A program made the translations under genes and the position numbers. Source: Solanum dulcamara (lineage: Eukaryota; Streptophyta; Magnoliopsida; Solanales; Solanaceae). From it: a DNA stretch of 64,000 nt. Each line of letters begins with the position of its first letter. Position 1 is the stretch's first letter. The DNA is taken from contig NC_077248.1 of the NCBI RefSeq assembly GCF_947179165.1, positions 53,863,732 through 53,927,731 of the forward strand, given 5' to 3'. Positions 10,759 through 22,893 of this stretch are shown one piece after another. The notes below the pieces were generated by a model. The model saw only the letters and a program-made list of their open reading frames with translations. It did not search any database and was not told the DNA's origin.

Positions 10759-12001
10759 TCAACCTTTTCTATATGAATCATAGCCAACAAAGACACACTT
10801 TTTTGCTCTCAGTTCAAGTTTAGTTCGGTTAGATTTCGAAACATGAACATAACAAGTTAAACCAAATACCCAAAAATAATTTATATTTGGCTTTTCATCA
10901 TATAGAATCTTAAAAAAGAATTTTTCTTTACCTAGACATGGTGTCAAATGATTTATTACATGTCCTGCACATCGAATAGCTTTAGCCCAAAGCTCTCGAG
11001 GGAGATTTTTATCATGTAATTAGAAAAGGCTCGTGAAAACAAGGTGAGCTATTTTTCTTTCGGAAATACCATTCTGTTGGGGGATATTTGGACATGTCAT
11101 TTGTCTTGAAATATCATTTGCATCACAGTATTTGAAGAAATCATTTGACATATATTATATTCTCTTCCATTATCGCTACGCAAGCATTTAATTTTCATCT
11201 TAAATTTTTTCTCCACAGTAGTTTTAAATTCAGCAAATTTTGACAAAGATTCACTCTTTTCTTTCAAGAATTTCACCCACGTATATTTTGAAAAATCATC
11301 TATAAACACCATGACATAGCGAAAATCACTATAACTTGTTGGTCCCATCAAGTCTGTATGAATCAACTCAAACATAGTGGATATGCGATTCAATGTTTTT
11401 GAAATGAAAGATAATGTGTTTTGCCAAATTGACAACCTTGGTAAACTACATCTTCATGAATATTTTGTAGATCTGGTATGCCATACACCAATTTCTTTGA
11501 AGAAATTTGCCGCAACAATTGGTATCCCATATGTTTCAATCGAGTATGCCAAATTATTGCACTATCTGTTTGACTTGTCTTCTTCACATAGGCTTCCCCT
11601 ACTGCCATAACAAATATAGAACCCTTCTTTTCACCAATAAGAACAACATCAACATCTATGTTCTTTACGTTATCAAGAACCTTTATATCATTTGGACCAA
11701 ACAAAATATATTTTTCAGAATCAATAATTTGAGAAACTGAAACTAAATTTTTCTTCAAATCTGAAGCATGATAGACGTCGTTCAACTTGATAGTACGTGT
11801 ATCTCCAGCGTCATTCTTCAAGAATCCTTTTTTAGCTACTGGATATGTCGAATTATCCGCTGTAACAACAATTCGATCTCTATTATGTTGACATAATTCT
11901 GAAAGTAGTGAATCATTTTTGTTTACATGATGAGAGCAATCAGAATCAATGATCAATTCTTCTTTGAAGCTATCATCATTGTAGAGATCTTGAACTGACA
12001 C
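10759..12001 (-). pseudogene. Copia A protease and integrase remnant
   Basis: The protease active site DSG is DSD (codon at 11939-11941). The integrase zinc finger keeps HTRLKHMGY but its first Cys is Tyr (VYQGCQFGK, codon at 11441-11443). The core at 11435-11097 retains LIHTDLMGP, FIDDFSKYTW and RSDNGREY; 10947-10759 holds the segment ending CVFVGYDSYRKG. Frameshifts separate the pieces. Both key changes are G-to-A on the coding strand. Confidence 0.9.
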
Positions 12002-12088
12002 GACATCATCGTTCTTCTGTTCAGTTACTTCCGCAATGAAGCATTGCTCCCCTTTGAAGCTATCATCATTGTAGCTATTGCATTTGAA

Positions 12089-12880
12089 ATCTTCACTCTA
12101 TAATTTTTCTTGATGTGCCCAACTATACCACATCTATAACACTTTTTATTTTTAAAGCTGCCACCAGTAGCTTTTTTATTATTTGAGCCTTTTTACTGTT
12201 CTTGGTCCCAGTTGATGTGATGATTTTTTTTATATTTATCCTTTGAGAAGAGAACGGGATCTTTTGAAGCTTTTTATCATTTGCTTTGCTAATGTCTCTT
12301 GGTTGGAAAGCAAATTTTCAAATTCTTCAACTAAAGGTTGCTTTGCCCAACCTTGAATGGAGGTGATGAATGGATTGTACTCTTTTTTCAATCCTCGAAT
12401 AAGAAATTGCCGCATTCTTGCTTCACCGATTTTCTCCTTCGGATCTAATCCTGAAATTTCAGCACAAATACTTTTGACTCGCATGAAATATTCAGAAATA
12501 GACATTCCTCCCTACGATAGCATTGCCAATTAATTTTTCAGCAACTGTAGCCTAGCGCTATTCTTTTTAGTGAAAAATCTCTCAAGTATCTCCCAAACTT
12601 CTTTTGGTGAACTAACATCACATACAGGATCAATGAGTTCTTTTTCAATTGAAGTCCTCAAAGAAAAGAGCGCTTTACCATGTTTTATCTTTCATTTCCT
12701 CTGTGGTTCCACATTCTCTAGAGTATTTGCTGGAATTTCTGCTTCAGCACCAGCAAGAAGATCCTAGAGGTCTTGACCTTAAAGGTAAGCCTCCATACAC
12801 ATTCTCCAGTACTTGTAGTTTGTCCCTACAAGATTCTCGACACCAAACTGTGCACTGTTTCTTTCATTTACCGGCTCCAT
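12089..12880 (-). pseudogene. Copia A gag remnant
   Basis: The frame starts at ATG 12880 (MEPVNERNSAQFGVENLVG) and runs with several in-frame stops through KEVWEILERFF and SISEYFMRVKSI to a zinc knuckle near 12150-12095, KCYRCGIVGHIKKNY, whose final Cys is replaced by Tyr. The UBN2-type gag core is at 12505-12236. Confidence 0.85.
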
Positions 12881-12974
12881 ACTGCACAAGCTTCTCTTCT
12901 ATAATTTTCAATCTCCTCCAACAAGATAACCAACTTGATAGACAAGAAGAAGAAAATAACTTTAGATCAATAAC

Positions 12975-12989
12975 CTTGCTCTGATACCA
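12975..12989 (-). other. Primer-binding site of Copia A
   Basis: On the minus strand TGGTATCAGAGCAAG, complementary to the 3' end of initiator tRNA-Met, directly adjoins the 5' LTR. It is not a tRNA gene. Confidence 0.85.
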
Positions 12990-13290
12990 TGAAATAAAAA
13001 TATGCAAAAGAAAAAAAATTGCAATATAAATGAAATGGAATAGAGAGAAGAATGTTATTGCTTTTTCACTAGAACTGGTTTTTACACCAGATATGCAGAG
13101 CATATATAATACTAAACCACTAACGTTCAACTCCTAAAATAACTCAACAAGTTACTAAGACTAAGACTCCTATCTAGATAAACTAAAAATCTGATTTCAT
13201 TCCTAAAAGATAGGAGCTGAATTATTCGACTCAATAAAAGAAACACAAGTAAACAGTAAATAAAAAAATAAGATACACTAATTTTTAACA
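12990..13290 (-). repeat. 5' LTR of Copia A
   Basis: 301 bp, TG...CA, partner of 8579-8883. Its outer edge is followed by the ATATA duplication. Confidence 0.93.
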
Positions 13291-13295
13291 ATATA

Positions 13296-16200
13296 TTTTA
13301 CTTACGTACTAAAAATAAAAATATAATTTACAAACTCACACAGGGCCGTCTCAACAAGTTTGGGGGCCTAAAGCCAAACTTCAGAGAGAGGCCTTTTTTA
13401 TTTTAGTTGTTATATGCAAATTGAATAACTATAACATACTCAATATAATTATACAAGTGAAGTCTCGAGAAGGTAGGATGTACATAAACCTTATGAAATA
13501 AGAATATTAACAATGAAATATTCAATAAAAAAATATAATATAAAGTTAAAATAATAGAATCTGGCTCAAAATTTAAAAAATTTATCTAATAATACTAATA
13601 TAAATTTGTTACCGTGCTTAAAATTTTTAATTTTTTTTAATAAAGGATATATAGCATGCGCCGTGATAAATCAATGCTTTTTGCCTACTAATTTTAGGAT
13701 ATGATATAAAGTGCAGTAGCAAAATAGACTTCATAGTGCGTGGTTTCAAAAAGTCTTGTTTTGTTTTACCTGAAACAAATAAGATTAGTAAATACAATTT
13801 TACAACATTACCCTTAGTCAAAATTGTAATTACTTAAACTACCATTCAAATCACCGTCCCCGTTCGATTACTGTAGCCGCACATGTAATCGCTTTCGCTC
13901 TATATCGGCGGCCGTCCATACGAAACAGGGCGTCCAATTTGAGTGAATGACATAAATACCCTCCTGATTATAACTTCCATCTTTTTATTTTTAACACGTT
14001 GTGTCATAGTTTCATGCAAATACGTACGATTTTAGCCATTCAACCCAATCCATATTTTTTATCAGATTAATAATTGACTCATTTATTAATGAGGAATTTT
14101 TATATATAATCACTCAATAAAATCTTAATTATATTTTATAATTATAGTTTGTTAATTAAAATTCGTAACTATAGTTATAGTAGCATTTGTATAATTTGCG
14201 CAGCGTTTGTATATGTTTGTATAATTCACTATACAATTCATAGTTTTTGTATAACGCTTATATATTTCACTATAGAATTTCTACACAATATTTGTATAAT
14301 CTCCTATACAATTTGTAGTGTTTATATATTTTGCTATACAATTTGATTCACACACAACGTTTGTATAAATCACGCGAATTATACAAAACTCAAATATATT
14401 TGCGCCCAACGTTTGTATACTCACGCACAATATTTGTATAATCGCGCGAATTATACAAACCTCAAACTGTAATTACATCTAAATATTTGCCGCGAACCAT
14501 AATTAATTAGTATATATTTACTTATCGCGTAATTTTTCTTTTTTTAATTATATCTATTTTAATTATTTAAATTCAACTCAACTCATTTATTTAACACTCC
14601 TAATTTTATATACTCCATACAACATATACTAATTAGTGCAGCATGCGAGAAAATAAGAATTTAGCTTTCCTAAATCATCGATTTTTCTTGTTTTTCCCGG
14701 AATCACACAATTTATTCATTTGAATAAAACAAATAATTAATTTAGTGTGCCAAGTTTTTATTATGGGGGTAAAAGTTATATTTCAATCTTTCTACCTTTA
14801 ACGTGAAAATTATTTTAGTTAAATATAATTTAAACTTTATTAAACGGACACTAGTTTTTAGAAGTGAAAAATGATATTTAAAAATTAGAGTTATGCTTGA
14901 CCATTAATATAAATTAGGATAGTTTTTTACTTTTTGTGGATAACTAGGAGTGAAACATATTTTGTTGTTTTTCAAATTTATGGAATTCAGCTTCAAATTG
15001 ATTTCTGAAATTTTACGACCTAACGTTGTTTTCCGAAGTTCAACTCCAAAAAAACAAAAGAAATTTTTCCATAGTCAAACGCCTCCTAAGTACAACAAAG
15101 AGTAACTCAAAAGCTTTCACTCCTTTATTGTTTTCTATCAAATTTATTAATTATGTCACATGAAATTAAAAGTGATGATACTACCTCTTAATTAATTTAA
15201 ATTTACCTTATTTTTAAGTATACAATTCTAAACTAATATGAGTAAAATCTAACATTACGACTGAAAATACAGGAATTAATTAATGATGGACAAATTCAGT
15301 AATTAAACAATAAAATTTATCACTAATTCTATTTAGGGACGAATTATTAAAACATTATGCATGTTAGCTACCAACAAGTTATACCGACAAAATTTGTACC
15401 TAATTCCAGATATATAATTTTTTTTCAGGGTAAGAATAGTCCTTAACTAATATCACATGTTTCTTAGATCTTGTTTATTTTTTTATTTTTTAAATTTGAC
15501 ACTGTAATTCAATATAAACACAATCGTTTATCTTGCCCTATGATATGGTATATGCCCGTTTTCTCTTGTTACTGCAGGCATGAGGCATGATGTAGAATGT
15601 CAAGGTGGTTAGACAGGTTGACGTAAAGAGTATTCTTAAAACTCAAATGGTTTTTCAATGTCCGTTTACTTTTATTAGACCTTTGTGTTATTGCATATTG
15701 CTCGACTTGTGCCCAATTTTCCATCCATAATCCGCAATATAAACAGTGTGATAATTTTGGTATAAAAATCAAAGTCCAAAGTTAGGCTTCCTTAAACGTT
15801 TATATGTTTGAAGTTGTAACGGTTCAAGTGTACTGTAATATTTTTATGTGCCAAAGCACGTGTTTTTTTTGTTGATATAGGTGGTAAAAATAAAACCAAC
15901 AGGGACATTATTTTGTTTTAATTAAAGTTATATTTGAATGTGTAATTATTTCATCTAGAAGTTTACGTTATTAAAGAGATTATGTTTTAAATATAAATAT
16001 ATCTTCAACAATAGGTTTTAGCATTATCATCTGATTTTGGATCATTTATGCTTCATTTCATCAGCTCATGAGTAACCAAAGTGTAAATAATCTTAAGTCA
16101 TATTCGAGAGCAGCAAAATGAATAGTACACTTAATTCTAGTTTTAAAGTAACATAATAGAAAAATATCAGCTCATACTTGATTCTAACTTGAGACTTCCT

Positions 16201-16318
16201 TTTCCATACTTTTGAGGAAGTAGTTACATCAATGATTAAATGATAATTGACAATGATACGTTCCATGATTCTCACGTGTTTCCACTTTTTAGCTGTAAAT
16301 CCTCTATTAAGTACTGAC
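13296..16318. other. Anonymous AT-rich region
   Basis: No gene recognised. From 13340 a GGGCCGTCTCAACAAG block resembles a dispersed plant repeat I cannot name. A dense cluster of TTTGTATA / TATACAAA motifs lies at 14150-14470 (separate entry). The small minus-strand frames at 15569-15772 and 16093-16275 have no recognisable domain. TSD GTACTGAC of the next element occupies 16311-16318. Confidence 0.5.
14150..14470. repeat. Degenerate palindromic repeat cluster (TTTGTATAAT / ATTATACAAA)
   Basis: More than ten copies of TTTGTATA, CTATACAAT, GCGAATTATACAAA and variants occur in both orientations at about 20-40 bp spacing, several with GCGC linkers (near 14385, 14440). It is non-coding; the frame at 14149-14346 merely reflects the repeat. 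It may be a subterminal region of a TIR transposon, but no ends were identified. Confidence 0.5.
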
Positions 16319-16962
16319 TAGGGGTGTACATGGACCGGGTTGGTTCGGATTTTTTATAAACCAAACCAAATCATTTGTGTCGGATTATTAAATCTATAAA
16401 CCAAACCAAACCAATAAAGTCGGGTTTTTCGATATTAATTTTTCTCGGATTTTTCGGGTTTTTTCGGGTTATTCGGGTTTTTTCGGGTTTCTCGAGTTTT
16501 CATAGTATCTAATAAAAAACAAAGAGCGGTGCTTCTTAAAAAGAATTCTAGTACAAAATATCAACATATAAGATGGAGGCAGAACACTGTTTGAAGTTTT
16601 AACTTTATAATATAACTTTATAAGATGAGCTTTTTTTGTATATTATTTAGATGGGTTTCTCAAGTCCAAAACTAAATGTAAGAAAGAAAAAACAATTATT
16701 AAAAATTTTAAAAAAATATTTATAAATTATATTTTAATAAATATTTTTATGTATAACATAATTTAAGAGTAGTATATCTATAATCGGGTCGGTTTGGGTT
16801 CGGTTTGACTTTTTTTAGTTAAAACCAAACCAACCCTATAATAGTCGGGTTTTTTTTCCAAACACCAAACCAAGTCAAACCAAACCACTAGTCGGGTTTT
16901 TTTCCGGTTTGGTTTGGTTTGTCGGTTTGGTGCGGTTTATCGATTTGCCCTGTACAGCCCTA
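16319..16962 (+). mobile_element. Non-autonomous hAT-like element, copy 1
   Basis: 644 bp beginning TAGGGGTGTACA and ending TGTACAGCCCTA (imperfect TIRs), flanked by a perfect 8-bp duplication GTACTGAC (16311-16318 and 16963-16970), the hAT hallmark. Both subterminal regions are packed with AACCAAACC / GGTTTGGTTT and CGGGTTTTT motifs, with an AT-rich centre. There is no transposase. The same family recurs inverted at 37289-37943. Confidence 0.88.
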
Positions 16963-16970
16963 GTACTGAC

Positions 16971-17822
16971 AATGTTTGTTTTATGGGCCTAAGATTGTTG
17001 AGAGATAAAAGATTAATTATTGTGTCATTTACGAACTCTAGATAGATATACATATACACCTTTTGATCAATTACTAAATGTAATTAAATTAGAGAGATGA
17101 TTGAAAGTATTTTATGTATTTTAATTACATATCGTTGTATGCATCTTAAACAATCCAATTTGTACACAACCAACTTAAAACGTATATTTCTCATATTTTC
17201 CCAAATGTAACGAACTACACATAAAAGTTACAGAACTATCAACACCCCTTCAAGTTAGCGGGGACGGAGATAACCGCACCTTGTCCATAATAAGAGTATT
17301 TAAATTGGAGAGATTATTGAGAGAATTTTCTTTAAATTGGAGAGATGATTGAGAGAATTTTCTTACTGTATGGGTCAAAATCTGGATTTGGTATTTAAAC
17401 GTATTACAAGGTGATGTGTGGCAATCAAGCTTTAATCAAATTTAGCTCAGTAAAAATAGCATCGGGCATAGTGTTTATTGGAAAAATTGTCATTTTGGCA
17501 TTTTTGCCTACATGTAAACTGCCTATTTGAAAGCTGTCTGCTTGAACTATGTACTTGTAAGCTTATCTAGGAAACGTCTGTCTATGGACATTCACAATAT
17601 AATCCGGCTCTCTTCATTTTTATCCTTCAAGAAACTAACGCCGGTGAATAATCATATATATGGCTCTAGTGTTTCATTCTTTCTGTCAACATTAAAGGAT
17701 AATAGTCGTAACTATAAGGTTTCTCGCTTTTCGAACCTAGTCTAGCTTATCATCTAAGTGTATTCTACTTGTATTTTAAGCTATTGAATACATCTTAAAT
17801 TAAATATCAAAATACTCAGACT
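16971..17822. other. Spacer between hAT-like copy 1 and Copia B
   Basis: No gene. A 32-bp direct duplication with one mismatch (TTTAAATTGGAGAGATTATT...) lies at 17299-17362, with a weaker relative near 17085. AGACT at 17818-17822 is the left TSD of Copia B. Confidence 0.5.
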
Positions 17823-18608
17823 TGTTAGTAAACTGTATTATAAAATATTGAAACAGTAACAATAAAGTTTGAAAATTAAATGACAGAAACTGAAAAGAAG
17901 AACAGTATCTGACAAATTATGTAAGAACAAAAAATCGAACCCACTGAATGCACAGTGTGTCCTTAAGAAAATTATTTCCCTCAATGTACCTAAGGTTTTT
18001 GAATCTTTCCTCCCAGGATAGAACGTGCAGAAAAGAAGAAGAAGAAGATGTTTATCAGAAATTTTCGTTAGGAACAATTCTGAGGATCCACAAAAATATA
18101 TAGCCTGTTTGCAATTTTTCAGAAAAGGTGCTTATTGGGAAAATATCGCAACTTTAAGGTTTGCAACTTTTCAAAAAAGGTTGCAACCTTACAAAAAAAA
18201 ATTCGTTGAAAAATGGTAGGAAATGTTTTAAATTAATCCGAAAAGAAAGAAACGGGTCAGGTCATGGGTCAGAATTTTTTAATTACTTCAATAATAATTA
18301 ATTAAAAAAATATTAAAGGAAATTTGATCCAAAAAGATTATTAATCAATCAGATCATTTGACCGAATCCGAATCCGAATCCGAAGCCGAAGCCGAGCCGA
18401 GCGAGCGATGATGACGGTGTGAGGGGAGACCCTCTTCTTGACCCTTTAGCAACATGAAAGAGTGGTTCTACTTTTAAGTAGGAAACTTTTTCTTTCCACC
18501 ACCTATGTGGGACAAATGTTTTTTTCTTAAAACAAGAGGGAACAACTCATTTTTTTCTCTACTTCTTTTCCTTTCATTTCCCATTCAACCTATCAATCAA
18601 ACCCAACA
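17823..18608 (-). repeat. 3' LTR of Copia B
   Basis: 786 bp. Compared with the 5' LTR it lacks about 80 bp (present at 33830-33915) and has an expanded CCGAAT/CCGAAG hexamer run at 18362-18400. It is preceded in element orientation by a polypurine tract (complement of ATCCCCCACAT, 18609-18619). Confidence 0.88.
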
Positions 18609-18708
18609 ATCCCCCACATGAATGGGGAATAGCTATAAGATAAAGGAATGCACAGATAAGTGTGTGATGTACAAGTGAAGATTAATTGCATCTGGATAAG
18701 TAGGTTTA

Positions 18709-18946
18709 CCAAATCCAAATCCAAATCCAAATCCGAAGCCGAAGCTGAGCCGAGCGAGCGACGACAACGACGCGAGGGGAGACCCTCTTCTTGACCCTTT
18801 AGCAACATGAAGGAGTGCTTCTACTTTTAAGTAGGAGACTTTTTCTTTCCACCACCTATGTGGAATAAATGCTTATTTCATAAAGCAAGAGGGAACAACT
18901 TATTTTTCCCTCCACTTCCCATTCAACCTATTAATTAAAACCAACA
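18709..18946 (-). repeat. Partial duplicate of the Copia B LTR start, with second polypurine tract
   Basis: It matches 18356-18608 (GAAGCCGAAGC...GAGCGAGCG, CCACCACCTATGTGG, ending ACCAACA) and is followed by its own tract (ACCCCCCACAT, 18947-18957). The interval 18609-18708 resembles 18947-19045. So the LTR start plus adjacent internal sequence is tandemly duplicated, as in a template-switch or unequal-exchange product. Confidence 0.8.
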
Positions 18947-19539
18947 ACCCCCCACATTAATGGGGAATAACTATAAGATAAAGAAATGCACGGATAAGTA
19001 TGTGATATACAAGCGAAGATTAATTACATCTGGATAAGTAGATTTTCCTTTGAACTTTCCATAGTGAACTTATATAGGATATACTCGATTAATCGGTAGA
19101 TGCTATATCTTTGAACCGTCGAACTTTATTGTATAACTAGACAACATAAGTCACACAATTAACCCTCAACCATCTATGGTTCTCACGGCTGTGTTCGTTT
19201 CAGCCATGAACACCGCCTGATTTCGTGAATGCATAGAGAATGGGCCTTTATCGTCATTCCCCTTAAAGCGACTTATACTTCACACTCACATAGGTGATTT
19301 CTAAACGTGTAGTCCTATAGACATACTATCTACTCATTTTCTGCCAGACTTAGATAGTCATTAAAAAACTTTAATGCCTTATTAACTCATTAAAAAGTCT
19401 TAAGGTTTTATCCTTATTTCTGAACATTGTCATCATCATGAGAATAGGTTGAGTTATTTGACAATGTTGAACCGACATTCATAACTTTGTTTGATCTGTT
19501 TGAACCTAGTTCTTGGGATCTCCAGTCTACTATGTAGAG

Positions 19540-20334
19540 TTACCGTCATGATGACTTGTCCTTGGCCTTAACCCCATTTCCCTCGATGATCTTTCAACAA
19601 CCTCTCTAGATAGGCCTTTTATTAGTGGATCCAATATGTTATCTCTTGACTTTACATAGTCAATAGTGATAACCCCACTAGAGAGTAGTTGTCTAATAGT
19701 ATTGTGTCTTCATCGAATGTGACGTGATTTTTCGTTATACATAACGCTCCCTGCCCTACCTATTGTTGCTTGGCTATCACAGTGTATACATATAGGTGCC
19801 AAAGGTTTGGGACAAAATGAAATATCTTCCAAGAAATTTCGGAGTCATTCAGCTTCTTCACCGGCCTTGTCTAAAGCTATAAATTTAGATTCTACTGTAG
19901 AGCGGGTGATGCATGTCTGTTTTGATGATTTTCAAGACACTGCTCCTCCACCAACGATAAAAATATATCCACTCGTGGATTTAACTTCAGATGAACTGGT
20001 GATCCAGTTTACATTACTATATCCCTCAATTACTGTGGGATATTTATTATAATGCAAAGCATAGTTTTGGTGTGTTTTAAATACCCCAAGACTCGTTCTA
20101 TTGCCATCCAATGAGTTTGATTGGGATTACTCGTAAATCGACTCAACTTGCTAATAACACATGCTATATCTGGTCGTGTATAATTCATAATATACATCAA
20201 ACTTCCCAAAACTCATGCATAGTCCAATTGTGAGTCATTTTCACCTTCATTCTTTTAAAGTGCAAAACTTACATCAATTGGAGTTTTTGCAACATTGAAA
20301 TTTAAATACTTTAAATTATCAAGTATCTTTTCAA
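19540..20334 (-). pseudogene. Copia B RT end and RNase H remnant
   Basis: Reading leftward from 20334: IEKILDNLKYLNFNVAKTP, then SNVNWITSSSEVKSTSGYIF, RSTVESKFIALDKAGEEAEW-like and IHCDSQATIGRAGS of Copia RNase H, and the tail KSRDNILDPLIKGLSREVVE. Several stops interrupt it. It is the direct continuation of the RT fragment ending at 30276 across the Gypsy 1 insertion. 18958-19540 is the 3' untranslated part with no gene. Confidence 0.85.
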
Positions 20335-20339
20335 TATAA

Positions 20340-22768
20340 TGTCACGCCCCGGGAGGGTACCCTAGACGTAACTGGCACCCGAAGGCCATCTCTGACCTCC
20401 GGGCGAACCACTTGGGACAATCACTCATTCATTCAAGCACATTCTATTAGCAGAAAACTCAATTTAAGAAATACTTCTCATATCATAAGGGCCGAAGGCC
20501 AAATATTTACAATCAAGACGATAATCAAAATAGGAATCCTCAAGATGGCCGCTCGACCTCCTCACATCTTAGTCTATGAAGCCTCTATTCAAGTCTAAAA
20601 GGTGTCAATGACAAGCCCATGGCTACCGACAATCTAAATAAAGAAGAGACAATCCAAAAACTGTACAGGAAGGCCCAATATCCTCCAGGAACTAGGAGGA
20701 CTCACCGACTGGCTGAAAGTGTAAGTTGATCTTCAACGGAGCGCCGGTTGATGATCTCTAGTACCTGTCTCTGCATCATGAAACGATGCAGGCCAAATGG
20801 TGTCAGTACATGGAATGTACGAGTATGTAAAATGGTCGAATACAACGAATATCAAGGAAGAATAAATTAACTCGGGAGCTCAACTCAAAAGGGATGACAA
20901 CTCAATCAAATGTCCTAAGTCTAAACAAGGATATGATTTAGACTGGACCAATCATATACAATTCAACTCAATCTGACTCAGAGTACTATCAACACTTATT
21001 TGGGAGTTTCTTTTAACCGACAACCAACACTTATGAGCCAGTGAAGGTACAACGAAACGACGTCATTGCCACGCCCGTTCATACCTTGCCAGGGCATGAA
21101 CGACGAACACTCATGGATCCAATCCAACCAGGTCCTATAATGTCAGGACAAAAGCTCTCGGGGAAGCATCCGACTTTAACGGTTCAATCCCCCTTACGTT
21201 TGGCAACACAGGTATTGGGTTCGAGTATGGACTATACTCTTGCCTAATTCGGTGCTCGATACTCCTCCCAAGACTCAATGCTCATAAAACTCCATCAACT
21301 CAACTCAATCAACTCATATCAACAAGTCTCATTACAACCTTGTCGACTCATCAACTCTGTCACAATCAAATATCAATCTCAATGCTCAATCTCAATCATA
21401 TCTTCAAGGAAGCTTTAAATGCACATGTATAACATCATCTAGATATAATCAATCATTACCTCATCCATTTGAGAAAATCCTCATGACTCACCACATCTTC
21501 AAGACTTCAAATCGACATTTTTATAATAGGCAACATTTTTAAGAAAGTAATATACTTTATCAAATCTACATAATTAAGAAGATCAGTAAAACATATTTAG
21601 CAACTCATTCCTTCATCATCTCATACTCACATAAGGGCTCATTTTAGGAACCTCTTAGCTCAACAACATTGGCACATAAATAATTAAATAAAATGGAGAC
21701 CAAGTTCATTCAAACATATACCATACCAAGAAACTCAATTTTCATGGATATCTAACCTCAAGACAAGAATAGGGCACATGGGTGGACTCAACCCATATTT
21801 TGGTTAGCCTTACATACCTTAGTGAAGACTTGAAGAAAACCTTGTAGTTGGGTCTTCAATGGAGGACTCAAATCTTGAAGTTCTTGGACTCTTTTTTGTT
21901 GGAAATGGAGAAGAAGAGAAGAGAGAGGAGCTAGGGCTTTTAGAGAGAGAGTGAGGGCTGAAGAAAATGGTCCCAAAATATACAAGGCTTGGGTATATAT
22001 AATTTGGGACAATTCCCAAATTGCCCTTCCTCCAAAATTCTAAAAAATTAGGCCAAAACGCCCTTGGCGCGATAGTGGCGCATCGCGCCCTTGCAGCGCC
22101 AAGGCCAATTACGCCTAAAAACCTGCACACCTCGTAGTGGCGCGCCACGCCAGAGACCAAACTACTGAGGCATGTTTCTGGCGCGATAGTGGCGCGTCGT
22201 GCCCTTACAGCGCCAAGCCCATTGTTCTGAATTCTGGGATTTTGGCCTGAAAAACCCTGCACACTTTTAGTGGCGCGTCGCGCCAGGGACCAAACTACTG
22301 AGGCATATTCCTGGCGCGATAGTGGCGCGTCGCGCCCTTACGGCGCCAGGGCCATTTCCCCAGCAGTGGTAACCCAGGCCAAAATGAAGTCCCTATCGTG
22401 CTAGTTCGTCTTCGAATCGTCATATCTTTTGGCCCCGAACTCCAAAATCTACGTTCTTGGTGGCGTTGGAAAGAAGACTCGACGACCTTTAATTTGATAG
22501 GTCGTGGGCCACCCAGATTAAAGTCTTTCAAACGATAGGGTCATTGAAAGTTGACCCTTACGTGAACTCGTCCTAAACTTAGCCACGACGGATCTTTTGG
22601 ACTTAGCTCGGTCCTAGGGGTCCTCAATGACCCCACATCACCTCCAATGCTCTTAAACTCCTCAAGGATTCATCTTAACTCAAGCACGTACTTCGAAATA
22701 AATACGATGGGCCCCACACGTGTACAAAGAAGGCCCGAATCTTGGGAAAAAGTTTGAGGGGTGTTACA
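20340..22768 (-). repeat. 3' LTR of Gypsy 1
   Basis: 2429 bp, TGTAACACCCC...GGCGTGACA in element orientation. By eye it differs from the 5' LTR at about 41 positions, all but two of them transitions, with no indels. A polypurine tract AAGGGGGAGATAA precedes it (complement at 22769-22781). Open frames inside it (for example 21819-22262) are non-coding. Confidence 0.95.
22060..22345. repeat. GC-rich GGCGCG palindrome array in the Gypsy 1 LTR
   Basis: Repeated TGGCGCGATAGTGGCGCG / TCGCGCC units alternate with a CAAACTACTGAGGCAT spacer. GGCGCGA (22313-22319) and TCGCGCC (22330-22336) form a 7-bp stem. The array recurs in the other LTR at 29562-29847. It is strikingly CpG-dense in AT-rich surroundings. 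Confidence 0.85.
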
Positions 22769-22893
22769 TTATCTCCCCCTTGGGATCATTCGTCCTCGAA
22801 TGACGAGCAACCAAGAATAGACTCGGGGTACAAATCACAATCAAAATTCAGTCATTCAATCAATCAAATTCTCAATCAAATATCAATCAAAAC

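Larger units (their letters stand above)
8579..13290 (-). mobile_element. Copia LTR retrotransposon A, complete but decayed
   Basis: A 4712-bp element in antisense orientation with LTRs at 8579-8883 and 12990-13290, both TG...CA, flanked by a 5-bp duplication ATATA (8574-8578 and 13291-13295). A tRNA-Met-type primer site follows the 5' LTR and a purine tract precedes the 3' LTR. Order gag, protease, integrase, RT, RNase H marks the Copia superfamily. LTRs differ at roughly 25 of 300 positions plus small indels, so it is old. Coding capacity is destroyed. Confidence 0.95.

Noticed and set aside
12975..12989. tRNA-like sequence TGGTATCAGAGC at several sites
   Set aside because: These are retrotransposon primer-binding sites next to LTRs; no cloverleaf follows.
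13340..13400. GGGCCGTCTC block as a hAT terminus
   Set aside because: No matching inverted end or 8-bp duplication found downstream.
15569..15772. Minus-strand frame with a Cys/Trp-containing segment
   Set aside because: No recognisable domain, no promoter, and 67 codons is within chance length here.
21041..22531. Several open frames of 68-147 codons, repeated at 28602-30033
   Set aside because: They lie entirely inside the two Gypsy 1 LTRs and reflect the LTR sequence; none has a protein family signature.
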